Origin: an uncultured Alphaproteobacteria bacterium
GTDB taxonomy: Bacteria > Pseudomonadota > Alphaproteobacteria > Rs-D84
Direction of reading: 5' to 3'
Assembly (NCBI GenBank): GCA_944393245.1
Contig: CALXZM010000002.1
Span: 62,001 to 126,000, forward strand
DNA: 64,000 nucleotides
Both the position numbers and the translations under genes were made by a program. Every line of letters begins with the position of its first letter. Position 1 is the stretch's first letter. Positions 24,658-33,856 of the stretch are shown here, piece after piece. The notes under the pieces were generated by a model. It was not told where the DNA came from. It did no database searches and worked only from the letters and a program-made list of their open reading frames with translations.

Positions 24658-26430
24658 TCAGACTAAATGCGATTCATGTAATAATTGTTCTAAATATGTG
24701 CCACGAACACGTTTTAAGCCCTGTTTTTCCAACAGTTTCATTACCCACGGAACGTCTATGTCACGCAATTTCTTTTTATCATTCAGATAATAAACACTTT
24801 GCAACAACATACGTATATCAAAGCAGGAATCAAATACCTCTGGTACGCCACGGTCGATATTCAACAGGGTATAGACGGCCTCCATCGCGGTACGAACGGA
24901 ATATTCCGTCGTAAATACGGTATCACGTTCGGTTTCTGCATAGTTGCCAATAAACGCCAAGTTTACAGAACCGCGTGGCACAACCAACGGGCGATCGCCC
25001 AATGCGCGTGGCATAAAGTATGTCGTTATGTACGGCATATGACTGGGAACAGTACTGGATCGATTATGGGCTATATCATCTATCTGTGATTCAGGAACAC
25101 CAATATGGTACAGCCATTCTGCACATAATTCCGCCCCTGTGCATTCAGTAATTTTCTTTTTTACATAGTTGCCATTTGTGTCCGACAACAACCCATATGT
25201 CCAAACAACAATCTGGTTCGTTTTTTGCGCACGAAAGTGTGGCTGACGTGAAATGCTGAATCCATACAGCCAATTTGAATCCTTTATAGTAACTGGACCA
25301 CTGCTGACAATTGAACCACTGTGCGGATTCTTTTTACAAATCTTTTCAATATACGGAACAACAGTATCATCGTTCAGCGTTATTGTTGCGGATATAACCC
25401 AATTCGCCGCAGGTATGTTTTCACAGAATTTTTCTGGGCGACCAAACTCTTTGCACTGTGCGGCCAGATTTTTCCACAACTGCCACGACGCGCCCAGTTC
25501 GTGCCGTGTATCTGCGGCCGTATCATTGTCGCCGTATGTCGTACTTTCAGTAATAGACCCGTTTGTTACAAATACCAAATCGTCCAGTGTCAGGTTTATT
25601 TCGCGTTTGCGGCCGGATTTGACAAGTTCTATTTTTTTCGCAACTTTTTTGTCTGACTTGCAATCAACAACTATATTTTTCACGATTGTGTCAAAGTGAA
25701 ATTTTACCCCGTGTGATTCCAGCCACCGTACCAACGGCATTATCAATGATTCATATTGGTTATATTTTGTAAATTTCAGTGCCGACATATCCGCCAATGT
25801 GCCAACGTGATGAATAAACCGCAATATATATCGACGCATTTCCATCGCACTGGACCACCGTTCAAACGCAAACATCGTTGCCCAATACAGCCAAAAATTA
25901 GATTCAAAAAATTCATCACTAAACACTTGGTTTATTTGAACATCTTGCAACTTTTCTTCGGGTGTCAAGGCCAAATCAATCAGTTCGCGTATCGCCGTCG
26001 GTGTCAGCGTCAATTTACCATCACTGGGCATACGGTGTCCACGACGTTCTATGACACGACAATGCGAAAAACTGGGGTCTGCCTTGTTCAGCCAATAAAA
26101 TTCGTCCAGTACGGACACATCAGGATTTTCCAATGACGGGATAGACCTAAACAAATCCCACAGTGTTTCAAAGTGCGCCTCCATCTCTCGACCACCACGA
26201 ATAATAAAACCGCGCTGGGGATTTTTTATACCGTCCATACTGCCGCCGGCAATGGGCAATTCTTCGAAAATATGAATCTTGTTGCCGCGCATTTTGCCGT
26301 CGCGAATCATAAATACCGCCGCCGCTAATCCTGCCAGGCCACCGCCAACAATATACGCCGATTTTTTCGTCGCGTCAGACGGTGGCAGTGGGTTGGCAAA
26401 TGCCTCGTAATTACCATTACTGTGATACAT
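24658..26430 (-). CDS. ohyA: Oleate hydratase
   Basis: A 590-residue FAD-dependent enzyme of the myosin-cross-reactive-antigen family that adds water to the cis-9 double bond of oleic and related acids, giving 10-hydroxy fatty acids. The dinucleotide site [13 protein letters not shown] is near residue 25, and [15 protein letters not shown] near 80 is the conserved active-site region. I start at 26430 because GGAGAG lies just upstream and homologues begin at this Tyr-His-Ser-Asn sequence; the ORF is open to 26541. Family knowledge links it to detoxification of host or dietary unsaturated fats. It is standalone. Confidence 0.93.
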   Translation of the reverse strand: MYHSNGNYEAFANPLPPSDATKKSAYIVGGGLAGLAAAVFMIRDGKMRGNKIHIFEELPIAGGSMDGIKNPQRGFIIRGGREMEAHFETLWDLFRSIPSLENPDVSVLDEFYWLNKADPSFSHCRVIERRGHRMPSDGKLTLTPTAIRELIDLALTPEEKLQDVQINQVFSDEFFESNFWLYWATMFAFERWSSAMEMRRYILRFIHHVGTLADMSALKFTKYNQYESLIMPLVRWLESHGVKFHFDTIVKNIVVDCKSDKKVAKKIELVKSGRKREINLTLDDLVFVTNGSITESTTYGDNDTAADTRHELGASWQLWKNLAAQCKEFGRPEKFCENIPAANWVISATITLNDDTVVPYIEKICKKNPHSGSIVSSGPVTIKDSNWLYGFSISRQPHFRAQKTNQIVVWTYGLLSDTNGNYVKKKITECTGAELCAEWLYHIGVPESQIDDIAHNRSSTVPSHMPYITTYFMPRALGDRPLVVPRGSVNLAFIGNYAETERDTVFTTEYSVRTAMEAVYTLLNIDRGVPEVFDSCFDIRMLLQSVYYLNDKKKLRDIDVPWVMKLLEKQGLKRVRGTYLEQLLHESHLV

Positions 26431-26524
26431 AACTCTCTCCTTCTTGTTATTATTGAGATATATAGAAATTCTAGACCGATTACGCGTGTAAAATAAACAG
26501 GACTGATTTCCCCAGTGCAAATAT

Positions 26525-26554
26525 TTGACATCATGTGCCACAGATGTCTATAAT
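26525..26554 (+). promoter_or_regulatory. Leaderless promoter for lptM-like gene
   Basis: TTGACA, 18-base spacer, TATAAT; the -10 ends 6 bases before the ATG at 26561, so transcription should begin at the start codon. Confidence 0.7.
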
Positions 26555-26560
26555 ACTAAT

Positions 26561-26680
26561 ATGCAGAAAGTTATTTTATGTTTGCTGTTTATATCAACAC
26601 TGACCATTGCCGCGTGTGGTGTTAAATCCGACCTGGCTGTACCAAATCCGCCATTCCCACGCAATTATCCAGTGTATTAA
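26561..26680 (+). CDS. lptM: Small LptM (YifL)-like lipoprotein
   Basis: A 39-residue lipoprotein too short for most gene finders. It has a signal peptide ending IAAC, then GVKSDLAVPNPPFPRNYPVY. The Cys-Gly-x-Lys start and the short proline-rich tail fit the LptM/YifL family, which binds the LptDE translocon and helps its disulphide maturation in E. coli. There is no ribosome-binding site, but a consensus promoter ends 6 bases before the ATG, pointing to a leaderless mRNA. lptE is also in this window, at 39127-39612. Gene symbol is by family resemblance. Confidence 0.7.
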   Translation: MQKVILCLLFISTLTIAACGVKSDLAVPNPPFPRNYPVY

Positions 26681-26695
26681 AAAATTCCGGGATTT

Positions 26696-26787
26696 TGGTG
26701 GGCGTACAGAGATTTGAACTCTGATGGGTTGCCCCACTGGAACCTAAATCCAGCGTGGCCCGCCAGTTTGACCGCTGCGCTACGCTC
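26696..26787 (-). pseudogene. Degenerate tRNA-Leu copy
   Basis: From 26692 to about 26754 the sequence repeats the 3' two-thirds of the tRNA-Leu at 26828-26912 with one difference, offset 132 bases. The 5' part is decayed: the D-arm is altered and the acceptor strand would be GAGCGTA, one mismatch from pairing. The 5' end merges with GCGCTACGCTCGC, the core of the dispersed palindromic repeat. Probably non-functional, though a charged product cannot be excluded. Confidence 0.65.
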
Positions 26788-26827
26788 GCGTTCCACTTCG
26801 TGTCGCCAAATTGATTATCAAGGATTT

Positions 26828-26912
26828 TGGTGGGCGTACAGAGATTTGAACTCTGATGGGTTACCCCACTGGAACCTAAATCCAGCGCGTCTACCAGTTT
26901 CGCCATACGCCC
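26828..26912 (-). tRNA. tRNA-Leu (TAG)
   Basis: Class II tRNA on the minus strand: acceptor GGGCGTA pairs TACGCCC, anticodon TAG in TTTAGGT, long variable arm (GTGGGGTAACCCAT), T-loop AGTTCAAATCT, encoded CCA. 85 bases. Confidence 0.93.
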
Positions 26913-27067
26913 ACTATGTACAACATTTAATTCTGCGTCACGGCGGCACTTCGCTTCGCTACGTAGTCGCCATACCCGCAATAAGTAATATACTATGATA
27001 AAAAGTACTTGATTTCCAGTTATTTTTAACATAAAATCCACACAGTAATAAATAAAGGGTTTATAAA

Positions 27068-27247
27068 ATGGCATCCAAAAAAGGCAGCAAAGAAGTTGTA
27101 AAGCTGGAAAATAAAGAAACTGGATATTTTTATACAACAACTAAAAATACCCGGTCTGAAAATACTGCGGGTAAAATGAAATTCCGCAAGTATGACCCGA
27201 AACTGCGCAAACACGTCGTTATGACCGAAGGTAAAATGCCTCACTAG
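27068..27247 (+). CDS. rpmG: 50S ribosomal protein L33
   Basis: A 59-residue basic protein of the large ribosomal subunit. It starts [18 protein letters not shown] and contains [10 protein letters not shown] and [14 protein letters not shown], the alphaproteobacterial form without the Cys pairs that bind zinc. A TTGATT/TAAAAT promoter pair lies upstream, and AAAGGG is the probable ribosome-binding site. A hairpin (GCCGGCATAATATGTCGGC) at about 27274-27293 follows as terminator. Confidence 0.95.
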   Translation: MASKKGSKEVVKLENKETGYFYTTTKNTRSENTAGKMKFRKYDPKLRKHVVMTEGKMPH

Positions 27248-27315
27248 TCATAATACTTACAGTTAATTGTATAAGGCCGGCATAATATGTCGGCTTTATT
27301 TTTATCTGTATCCAA

Positions 27316-28677
27316 TTAAAACCGACGGGCCATCGTGAATTCAACCGCCCAACGATCATATTCGCGTTGCCACATGTTGGAATCGCGGCGGGTGTAACTG
27401 AATATAATCGTCGGAACAAATCCCAATATATCAAATTTATTATTTGATAATGATAATGCGTAACGTTGGGTAAAATCGCGTTCTGTTACCTGGGTAAATG
27501 TGCCGTTTTGTACAGCCCATTGTGGCGCATCATACAGTTGCCAATAAACAGATGGCGAAAAATACACATTAAATCCGTATGGCAATTCAGCACCAATACC
27601 AATACTGACATTCGGCATCCAATATGAATACGTGGGCGATACGGTATCTTCACGGGAAATGCCACCACGTAAAATTGAATATATATTTGATGTTATTGAA
27701 TAAAACATGTGTATGTTTGCTGAATAAGTATCCCCATTCAAATATTGGCCATAATAATCATAATTATTTGATAAATATTGCAGTGTAACCCCACCCGATA
27801 ATTTACGCGACAAATCATAATTCATGCTTAACCGCGCACCCGCCGACAAATTATATTCACGCCATCCATACCAACGGCGCGATGCCACAGCGGCCAACCA
27901 TATATCACCATGCGACCAAATATATCGTGGCCCCGTTGACGCATACAGGTACAAATCATCATAATCATGCAGGTTATAAATATTGGCATAAACACCTGCA
28001 TCAGATTTCCAACGCCATTGGTCAGACAACCTGAATTCATAATCCCCACCAAAGGCAACGTTAAATCCAACTGCGGATTCTGGTTCGATTAAATTACGAC
28101 ACAGTGGACCAAATATTGTGATAATGCATTCACTGCCACCCGTGGCATTATTGACATTATTATCTGGCGCGGCCCCAAAATTAAACCAAATATTCCAATT
28201 TTTATTTTGTCGCACCACGTATCGATAATAATTCATCATCTGGCGCACATTTTCCGGCAAATCATCCCCAGCCATCGCCAGTCGCAATTGATAATCTGCA
28301 CGATACCATTGTGATGTTTTCATATAGCATACGGCCAATTCAAAACGAACACGCGCCAAATCTGGTTGGGCATCTAATATGGTCCTGAATATATCAATTG
28401 CCGTTTTATAATCAGCACGTGCAGCACTTAAACGCCCCAGTAAAAACCAACGTTCTAATTCCAGCGGCCCGCCACCAAACGATGGCATTTTCGTTAATAT
28501 TTGTTCCGCGCCAGTCAATTCCCCGTTATCAATCATTGCGGCCACAATTTTCAGTGCGTCAACCGCAGTCATTGTGATTTCCGTTGTGCCGTCCGCATTT
28601 GTTTTTGATGATGATAAATCTGCCCAAGACAGATTGGGCAGTAATGTTATAAATAAAATGATGAAAAATTTTTTCAA
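27316..28677 (-). CDS. Surface lipoprotein assembly modifier (Slam, type XI secretion)
   Basis: A 453-residue outer-membrane protein: signal peptide, a TPR-like periplasmic domain (residues ~35-150, LLGRLSAARADYKTAI and LARVRFELAVCY), then a barrel of about 14 strands ending in the signature IIFSYTRRDSNMW ... WAVEFTMARRF. This matches Slam (DUF560) proteins, which move lipoproteins such as TbpB and factor-H-binding protein to the cell surface. It follows a TbpB-like lipoprotein gene with a one-base gap, the classic cargo-translocon pairing. Three related lipoproteins at 15-20.5 kb are likely further cargo. Confidence 0.85.
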   Translation of the reverse strand: MKKFFIILFITLLPNLSWADLSSSKTNADGTTEITMTAVDALKIVAAMIDNGELTGAEQILTKMPSFGGGPLELERWFLLGRLSAARADYKTAIDIFRTILDAQPDLARVRFELAVCYMKTSQWYRADYQLRLAMAGDDLPENVRQMMNYYRYVVRQNKNWNIWFNFGAAPDNNVNNATGGSECIITIFGPLCRNLIEPESAVGFNVAFGGDYEFRLSDQWRWKSDAGVYANIYNLHDYDDLYLYASTGPRYIWSHGDIWLAAVASRRWYGWREYNLSAGARLSMNYDLSRKLSGGVTLQYLSNNYDYYGQYLNGDTYSANIHMFYSITSNIYSILRGGISREDTVSPTYSYWMPNVSIGIGAELPYGFNVYFSPSVYWQLYDAPQWAVQNGTFTQVTERDFTQRYALSLSNNKFDILGFVPTIIFSYTRRDSNMWQREYDRWAVEFTMARRF

Positions 28678-28678
28678 A

Positions 28679-29875
28679 CTATCTCTTTACGCCAAAGGCA
28701 ACGTCCATATTTATATCCCCGTTTTCATATCGTATCAGACCCGCGGCCTCGGTCGGGATGCCGGTTGCTGGATTGGCACCATAATATCCCATATTCATAT
28801 CTGCCGTTCCGGATACCGTATCTGTGGGTAATTTAAAATCGTCCGTACCACGATAATCAGAAAATACAATATTGGCGGTTGTGTCATTCATGTCCTTGGT
28901 CACGGTGATGTTATACCAATTATCAAACCCAGCCGTTAATGTGGATTGACCACTATCCTTGGCAAAGGTCAATGTCGTACTGTCGTCACGAATGCCAATT
29001 TGTTTGCCACCACCATTTGTAACGGTCCCAACCGCCGCACCAGAAAATTTTATATCTGTTTCAATGTTTTGCTGAACAACGGTTTCACCAATTCGTTTTG
29101 TATCATATCCACCGGCAAATGCAATTTGGGGACCAGATACACCGTCCGTTGTTATCTGATACACACCAAAATCAGCATATGACAGTCCCAGTTTTGGATC
29201 CAAAATACCATCGGAATTCGTCGCCCCAGATGTGTATTTCAATGTTGAATTACCATTTGTAAATACTGTTCCGTCACCACTGCGCGCATATTCCGTGTCA
29301 TCAACCGTCACACCAGTGATTTTTCCATTGGCATCCACAGAAAATTTCAATGTTTTATCCGTACCAGCCGCAGTTGTAAAATCTATATCCGAAATATCCA
29401 ATTTGTCCGCATGGGCGCGCAAATCCGTCAAACGATTTTTTAACAATTCAGCGTTGTTTGCCCGCCAATCATCAACACACGACATCACATTTGTGGCCCC
29501 ACCACATGCATCCAACAATTCCGGCGACACAACATACATCGCAGCCCGACGCGTTTCATCATCTGCGTCTGCGAAATTGCCACCACTGGCAATATTCAAT
29601 GCCGTTTGGGCGACATCCGCATAATCCAATGTTGATGCAGCCGAATATCCACGTAATTTATGACCGATATATTTATTAATTTGCGCATCATTTGTCGCAA
29701 TCATCATGCTTACTTTTTTATTACTGTTTGCGGCGGCATCGGTAAATCTGTCCTTGTCCGGGGTCAAATTTCCAAAATCGCACGAACCATACGGCCCAAC
29801 ACACGTTGGTGTTCCACCATCACTGCACGCAGTCAATATAACAGCCAACATAATTAAGTACGGGAATTTTTTCAT
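28679..29875 (-). CDS. TbpB-like Slam-partner lipoprotein (D)
   Basis: A 398-residue lipoprotein (lipobox LTAC) with AAAGGGGTGG upstream. The helical N-terminal domain shares ANSNKKVSMMIATNDAQ and an AMYVVSPELLDAC ... CVDDWR core with lipoproteins B and C. The C-terminal barrel-like module carries GLSYADFGVYQI, FDNWYNITV, MGYYGANPATG and MDVAFGVK. It is first in a two-gene operon with Slam, so it is the best candidate for direct surface export. Its barrel has clearly diverged from the B/C pair, so it was not part of their recent exchange. Confidence 0.82.
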   Translation of the reverse strand: MKKFPYLIMLAVILTACSDGGTPTCVGPYGSCDFGNLTPDKDRFTDAAANSNKKVSMMIATNDAQINKYIGHKLRGYSAASTLDYADVAQTALNIASGGNFADADDETRRAAMYVVSPELLDACGGATNVMSCVDDWRANNAELLKNRLTDLRAHADKLDISDIDFTTAAGTDKTLKFSVDANGKITGVTVDDTEYARSGDGTVFTNGNSTLKYTSGATNSDGILDPKLGLSYADFGVYQITTDGVSGPQIAFAGGYDTKRIGETVVQQNIETDIKFSGAAVGTVTNGGGKQIGIRDDSTTLTFAKDSGQSTLTAGFDNWYNITVTKDMNDTTANIVFSDYRGTDDFKLPTDTVSGTADMNMGYYGANPATGIPTEAAGLIRYENGDINMDVAFGVKR

Positions 29876-29961
29876 TTTCCACCCCTTTCTTTATTTTGAT
29901 TGTAGAAAGTTTATCAGTATCGCACAAGTGGAATTTTGAATTTGGTACCAATAATGAATAA

Positions 29962-32193
29962 TTATTTCCCGAATTTACCACTGCGCGGGAAACCAACAGG
30001 TACGGTACGTCCCTGGGACGCACGACGGCCCGTCCACGGTGCCCAATCATCCAACTTGGTCGTGCCACGCCCAGTCGTCCAACCAAATCCGTCCGCCGCG
30101 TTAAAGAACATTACATCCAAAACATATGTGCGTTCGGCATTATATTTTTGCAGAATTACACCCTTGCCCCGGGTCATTTCAGGAATTTCCGCGGTCTGGA
30201 ATATTAATAATTTATCATTTGACCCAGACATCGCAATCGTATCACCCGTCACAGGCACACACATTATCGCACGGTTACGTTCATCGGTATTCATAACCTG
30301 CTTGCCCGTTCTGGTTTGCGCCAAGCAATTTTCCCCAGATACGATAAACCCAGTACCATGACGACCAACCAATAAATATTTTGCCGACGTATCCAGAACA
30401 AACGCAGCAATAATATTTTCATCCGCCCCAATATCAACCATCATACGCACAGATTCACCAAAACCACGCGCCGACGGCAATTCATTCGCAGACACAGTAA
30501 ACATTTTTCCGCCACTGGCAAATAAATTTATCTTGTCCGTTGATTGCGCATGAAAAGCAAATTGCAGTTCGTCGCCCTCTTTGAATTTTAAATCCAGATT
30601 GTTTAAATCCAAATGACCCTTGGCCGCGCGAATCCATCCCATTGTCGATAAAACAACGGTTATTGGTTCTTTTTCAATAAATTCGTCCGCATTAACAACA
30701 ATTTCCTGGGTCTGGGGGGCCCATTGTGTGCGACGACGGCCCAATGCAGTCTTTTTATCATACTGCTTTTTTATGTCCGCAAACCATGCCTTTAATTGCT
30801 CATTCTGCATGTCTGGACTGGCCAATAATTCATTTAACTGTTTTTGTTCGGCCAATAATGCCGCATCTTCACGACGGATTTCCATTTCTTCGAGTTTGCG
30901 CAATGAACGCAGACGCGTGTTTAAAATCGCCTCTACCTGAATTTCTGTTAATTTAAATTCAGCAATCAACACAGATTTCGGGTCATCTTCATTCCGGATA
31001 ATTTCAATTACCCTGTCCAAATTCAGATATACTATCAACAACCCGCCTAAAATTTCCAAACGCCGTGCAATATTGCCCAAACGCCAATTAGTGCGACGTA
31101 TTAAAACATTTTTCTGGTGTGCAATAAATTCACGCAAAACATCACCGATACCCATTACACGCGGAACACCACGCGAATCAATGACGTTAAAATTCATATT
31201 GAATTTATATTCCAAATCCGTCATTGCGAATAAATGCGCCATCATTTTATCGGCGGGCACGTTACGACTTTTGGGTGTAATAACAATGCGCACAGATGTT
31301 GTCGATTCATCCGATATATCATCAACCAACGGCAATTTTTTCGCATCTATCAGGGTGGCGATTTGTTCAACCAGTTTGGATTTTATAATCCCATACGGAA
31401 TTTCAGTGATTACAACCTGTTCGGCGCCACGATCCAATTTTTCAATTTCCCATTTTGCACGTATACGGAACGCACCACGCCCAGTGTCATAATTTTTAAC
31501 AATCGTATCAAAAGAATCAATCAAAATACCGCCGGTTGGAAAATCAGGCCCAACCAGTTTTTTCATAATCTGGGCGGTTGTTGCATCAGGATTATCCACC
31601 ACCAGGGTCAATGCATCGCAAACTTCGGCCACGTTGTGGGTGGGAATATTTGTCGCCATACCAACCGCAATCCCCATTCCACCATTTGCCAATAAATTTG
31701 GAAACGCCCCAGGCATAACCACGGGTTCAGTCGTTGTGCCATCAAAATTCGGCATCATGTCAACACTGTCTTCGTCAATGCCATCCATAATCAGCATCGC
31801 GGCATCGGTCATTTTGGATTCAGTGTAACGGTATGCCGCCTGGGGGTCGCCGTCAATATTACCAAAGTTTCCCTGGCCATCAATTAATGGATAACGGACG
31901 GAAAAGTCCTGGGCCAGACGAACCATGGCATCATACACCGATGAATCGCCATGCGGGTGATAATGCCCCAAAACGTCCCCAACAACGGTTGCACATTTGC
32001 GAAACGCCGCATTTGGCGACAATTTTTGCCGCAACATAGAATACAAAATACGACGATGAACGGGCTTTAACCCGTCGCGAACATCGGGCAATGCACGTGA
32101 TACTATCGTGCTGACCGCATATGACAAATACCGTTCGGACAATGCATCCGACAGTTGCTGTGAATCAATTCTTTCGATAATTTCCTTGCTCAT
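29962..32193 (-). CDS. parC: DNA topoisomerase IV subunit A
   Basis: A 743-residue type II topoisomerase subunit that cuts and rejoins DNA to separate daughter chromosomes, working with ParE. The quinolone-resistance region reads [17 protein letters not shown], the catalytic tyrosine lies in [10 protein letters not shown], and the C-terminal half is a beta-pinwheel with GxxxR-type blades. Length matches ParC rather than GyrA (about 900). No parE is in the window. No clear ribosome-binding site precedes the ATG. Confidence 0.93.
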   Translation of the reverse strand: MSKEIIERIDSQQLSDALSERYLSYAVSTIVSRALPDVRDGLKPVHRRILYSMLRQKLSPNAAFRKCATVVGDVLGHYHPHGDSSVYDAMVRLAQDFSVRYPLIDGQGNFGNIDGDPQAAYRYTESKMTDAAMLIMDGIDEDSVDMMPNFDGTTTEPVVMPGAFPNLLANGGMGIAVGMATNIPTHNVAEVCDALTLVVDNPDATTAQIMKKLVGPDFPTGGILIDSFDTIVKNYDTGRGAFRIRAKWEIEKLDRGAEQVVITEIPYGIIKSKLVEQIATLIDAKKLPLVDDISDESTTSVRIVITPKSRNVPADKMMAHLFAMTDLEYKFNMNFNVIDSRGVPRVMGIGDVLREFIAHQKNVLIRRTNWRLGNIARRLEILGGLLIVYLNLDRVIEIIRNEDDPKSVLIAEFKLTEIQVEAILNTRLRSLRKLEEMEIRREDAALLAEQKQLNELLASPDMQNEQLKAWFADIKKQYDKKTALGRRRTQWAPQTQEIVVNADEFIEKEPITVVLSTMGWIRAAKGHLDLNNLDLKFKEGDELQFAFHAQSTDKINLFASGGKMFTVSANELPSARGFGESVRMMVDIGADENIIAAFVLDTSAKYLLVGRHGTGFIVSGENCLAQTRTGKQVMNTDERNRAIMCVPVTGDTIAMSGSNDKLLIFQTAEIPEMTRGKGVILQKYNAERTYVLDVMFFNAADGFGWTTGRGTTKLDDWAPWTGRRASQGRTVPVGFPRSGKFGK

Positions 32194-32518
32194 AACATCG
32201 TAAAATTAAAACATTTGCAAAAAAATAACAACAGAAAAAACACATCACCTTATGCAACAAATTTTGTACAGAATTTTTTTAATTTTTTATCTTGCAAATT
32301 ATTTTTTTCAGTTTATATGTATATACAAATTTGGTTCCCCGTTGGGGGCGGGCTGCTGATAAAATACAGCAAGTCGGGGCATGGCAATATTACCGTGTCT
32401 GAATGTACGTCGCATGTAATGTAATAATGCGACGAACCAATCAAAACACAAACACAAATTAAATTATATTCGGCACGACCGATGCGTCTGTTTGACCGTA
32501 ATACAAAGGGGGCAAGTA

Positions 32519-33268
32519 ATGAATTTCAAGCGCACAATTCCGTACTTTTTATCCACTGCGGCCACTTTGTTGGGGGCCGGTTATACATCTGTGTTCAGTG
32601 ATAAAAGCACCACAATACCAACCAAGCGTGTAAATATTTTTTATACACAAAACTGGCAACCTGATCCATTTATCCCGTTGGTTCTGCAATATGCAATGGA
32701 AAACCAACAAACCCCAGATACAATCGCCATAAATGCGGTTGCTTCTAAATACGATGTTGTATATACACATGCAAATGGGGGCCAGATTAAACGTACGGGC
32801 GGAACACGCGCATGGCGCAATAATAACCCGGGATGTCTGCGTTATTCTGAATTTACCGTCGCCCAGGGTGCAATTGGGCACGCGGGCGGTTTTGCCGTAT
32901 TTCCCGACGAAGCAACCGGAATGCAGGCAATTTGTGCACTGTTGCAATCGGACGCATATAAAAACCTGACTATATACCAGGCAATTTTCAAATATGCCCC
33001 GCCACATGAAAACGATACAGACAATTATAATGTAAGTATGCAAAAAATCACAGGAATGCCGACAACAACACAATTATCTGGCCTGAATGACAATCAAATA
33101 ATGAATGTTGCACGGGCAATACGTAAAATCGAAGGTTGGGCCCCAGGGCATGAAATTATAATGCAATCCCCAACACCCCGCCCCACCCCAACCCACGATA
33201 CAGTAAATTTTTACACGGCGTTAAAAAACAATATGCTGTCCAAGGCACCGTTTGAACACATGATATAA
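32519..33268 (+). CDS. P5-like putative peptidoglycan hydrolase, paralogue 1
   Basis: A 249-residue protein with an N-terminal hydrophobic anchor or signal (FLSTAATLLGAGYTS). Residues ~85-215 form a domain with AWRNNNPGCLRYSEF, GGFAVFPDEATGM and ARAIRKIEGWAPG. The RNNNPGN-type motif is known from phage structural protein P5-like lytic enzymes and conjugation-associated wall hydrolases. The 34989-36032 gene carries a close second copy. Start at 32519 has GGGGGCAAG upstream. A terminator follows. A role in opening the wall for a secretion or phage-like machine is plausible; the catalytic residue is not known to me. Confidence 0.65.
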   Translation: MNFKRTIPYFLSTAATLLGAGYTSVFSDKSTTIPTKRVNIFYTQNWQPDPFIPLVLQYAMENQQTPDTIAINAVASKYDVVYTHANGGQIKRTGGTRAWRNNNPGCLRYSEFTVAQGAIGHAGGFAVFPDEATGMQAICALLQSDAYKNLTIYQAIFKYAPPHENDTDNYNVSMQKITGMPTTTQLSGLNDNQIMNVARAIRKIEGWAPGHEIIMQSPTPRPTPTHDTVNFYTALKNNMLSKAPFEHMI

Positions 33269-33291
33269 AAAACGCGCCATGCGCGTTTTTT
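33267..33291. terminator. Bidirectional terminator
   Basis: AAAAAACGCGC / GCGCGTTTTTT hairpin between the P5-like gene and convergent zapA. Confidence 0.85.
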
Positions 33292-33292
33292 A

Positions 33293-33568
33293 TTAATTCA
33301 ACTTATTTTTTATTTCACGAATGCGGGCCAATATTTCACGCAAATCAGCATCTGTAACCGACGGGGCGGGACGATTATGCAATTCATCCGCCAGAACAAT
33401 ACACAATGTCGCCAATAACGCATTTTCCGGCAGCGGGCCTATTTTATCCAAAATTTCACGTGCACGCGCATCCACCATTTTTCCCAATTCTATCAGGCGG
33501 GCTTCCTGTCCGTCTTCACACCCCATGGGATAATTTTTATTCACAATTGGTATAGATACGACACTCAT
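33293..33568 (-). CDS. zapA: Cell division protein ZapA
   Basis: A 91-residue protein of the FtsZ-ring stabiliser family: beta-start VVSIPIVNKNYPMGCEDGQE, then helices ARLIELGKMVDARAREI and NALLATLCIVLADELH. ZapA tetramers cross-link FtsZ filaments at mid-cell. Its ATG overlaps the stop of the upstream coiled-coil gene by 4 bases, so they are translationally coupled. Confidence 0.88.
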   Translation of the reverse strand: MSVVSIPIVNKNYPMGCEDGQEARLIELGKMVDARAREILDKIGPLPENALLATLCIVLADELHNRPAPSVTDADLREILARIREIKNKLN

Positions 33569-33774
33569 TTTAATTTCTTTAACATAGATATGGCCCGGCC
33601 AACCATATCGGCGGCACGTGCATTTTTATCCCGCAATGTTTTTACCTGTTCGGTCAGGATTGCAACCTCTAAATCCGTTTGACGGCCCGCATTTGCCGCC
33701 ACAGAACGCAATTTTGCGGCCGCGTCATCCAATGCGGACAATTCTTGAAAAATCTGTTGCTTAATATCAGACAT
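33565..33774 (-). CDS. Small coiled-coil protein upstream of zapA
   Basis: A 69-residue helical protein (LEVAILTEQVKTLRDKNARA) that is probably one long coiled coil. Alphaproteobacterial zapA is often preceded by such a gene (DUF4164 type), thought to act with the division ring; this assignment rests on position and composition. It overlaps zapA by 4 bases. Confidence 0.6.
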   Translation of the reverse strand: MSDIKQQIFQELSALDDAAAKLRSVAANAGRQTDLEVAILTEQVKTLRDKNARAADMVGRAISMLKKLK

Positions 33775-33856
33775 GTTTTCAGTTTAAGATATTTTTTCAA
33801 TGCGTTCAACAGCAAAATGTGATATAGTATTTTTATCTAGCGGGAGATTTGTTTCA

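Noticed and set aside
26431-26541. Longer N-terminus of oleate hydratase
   Set aside because: The extension lacks a ribosome-binding site, while the ATG at 26430 has one and matches the family's usual start.
26622-27140. 172-residue reading frame over the tRNA-Leu region
   Set aside because: It overlaps tRNA-Leu, its degenerate copy, the LptM-like gene and rpmG, and has no start signals.
32215-32424. Reading frame or small RNA upstream of the P5-like gene
   Set aside because: It has some GC-rich hairpin potential but no recognisable RNA family, promoter or ribosome-binding site.
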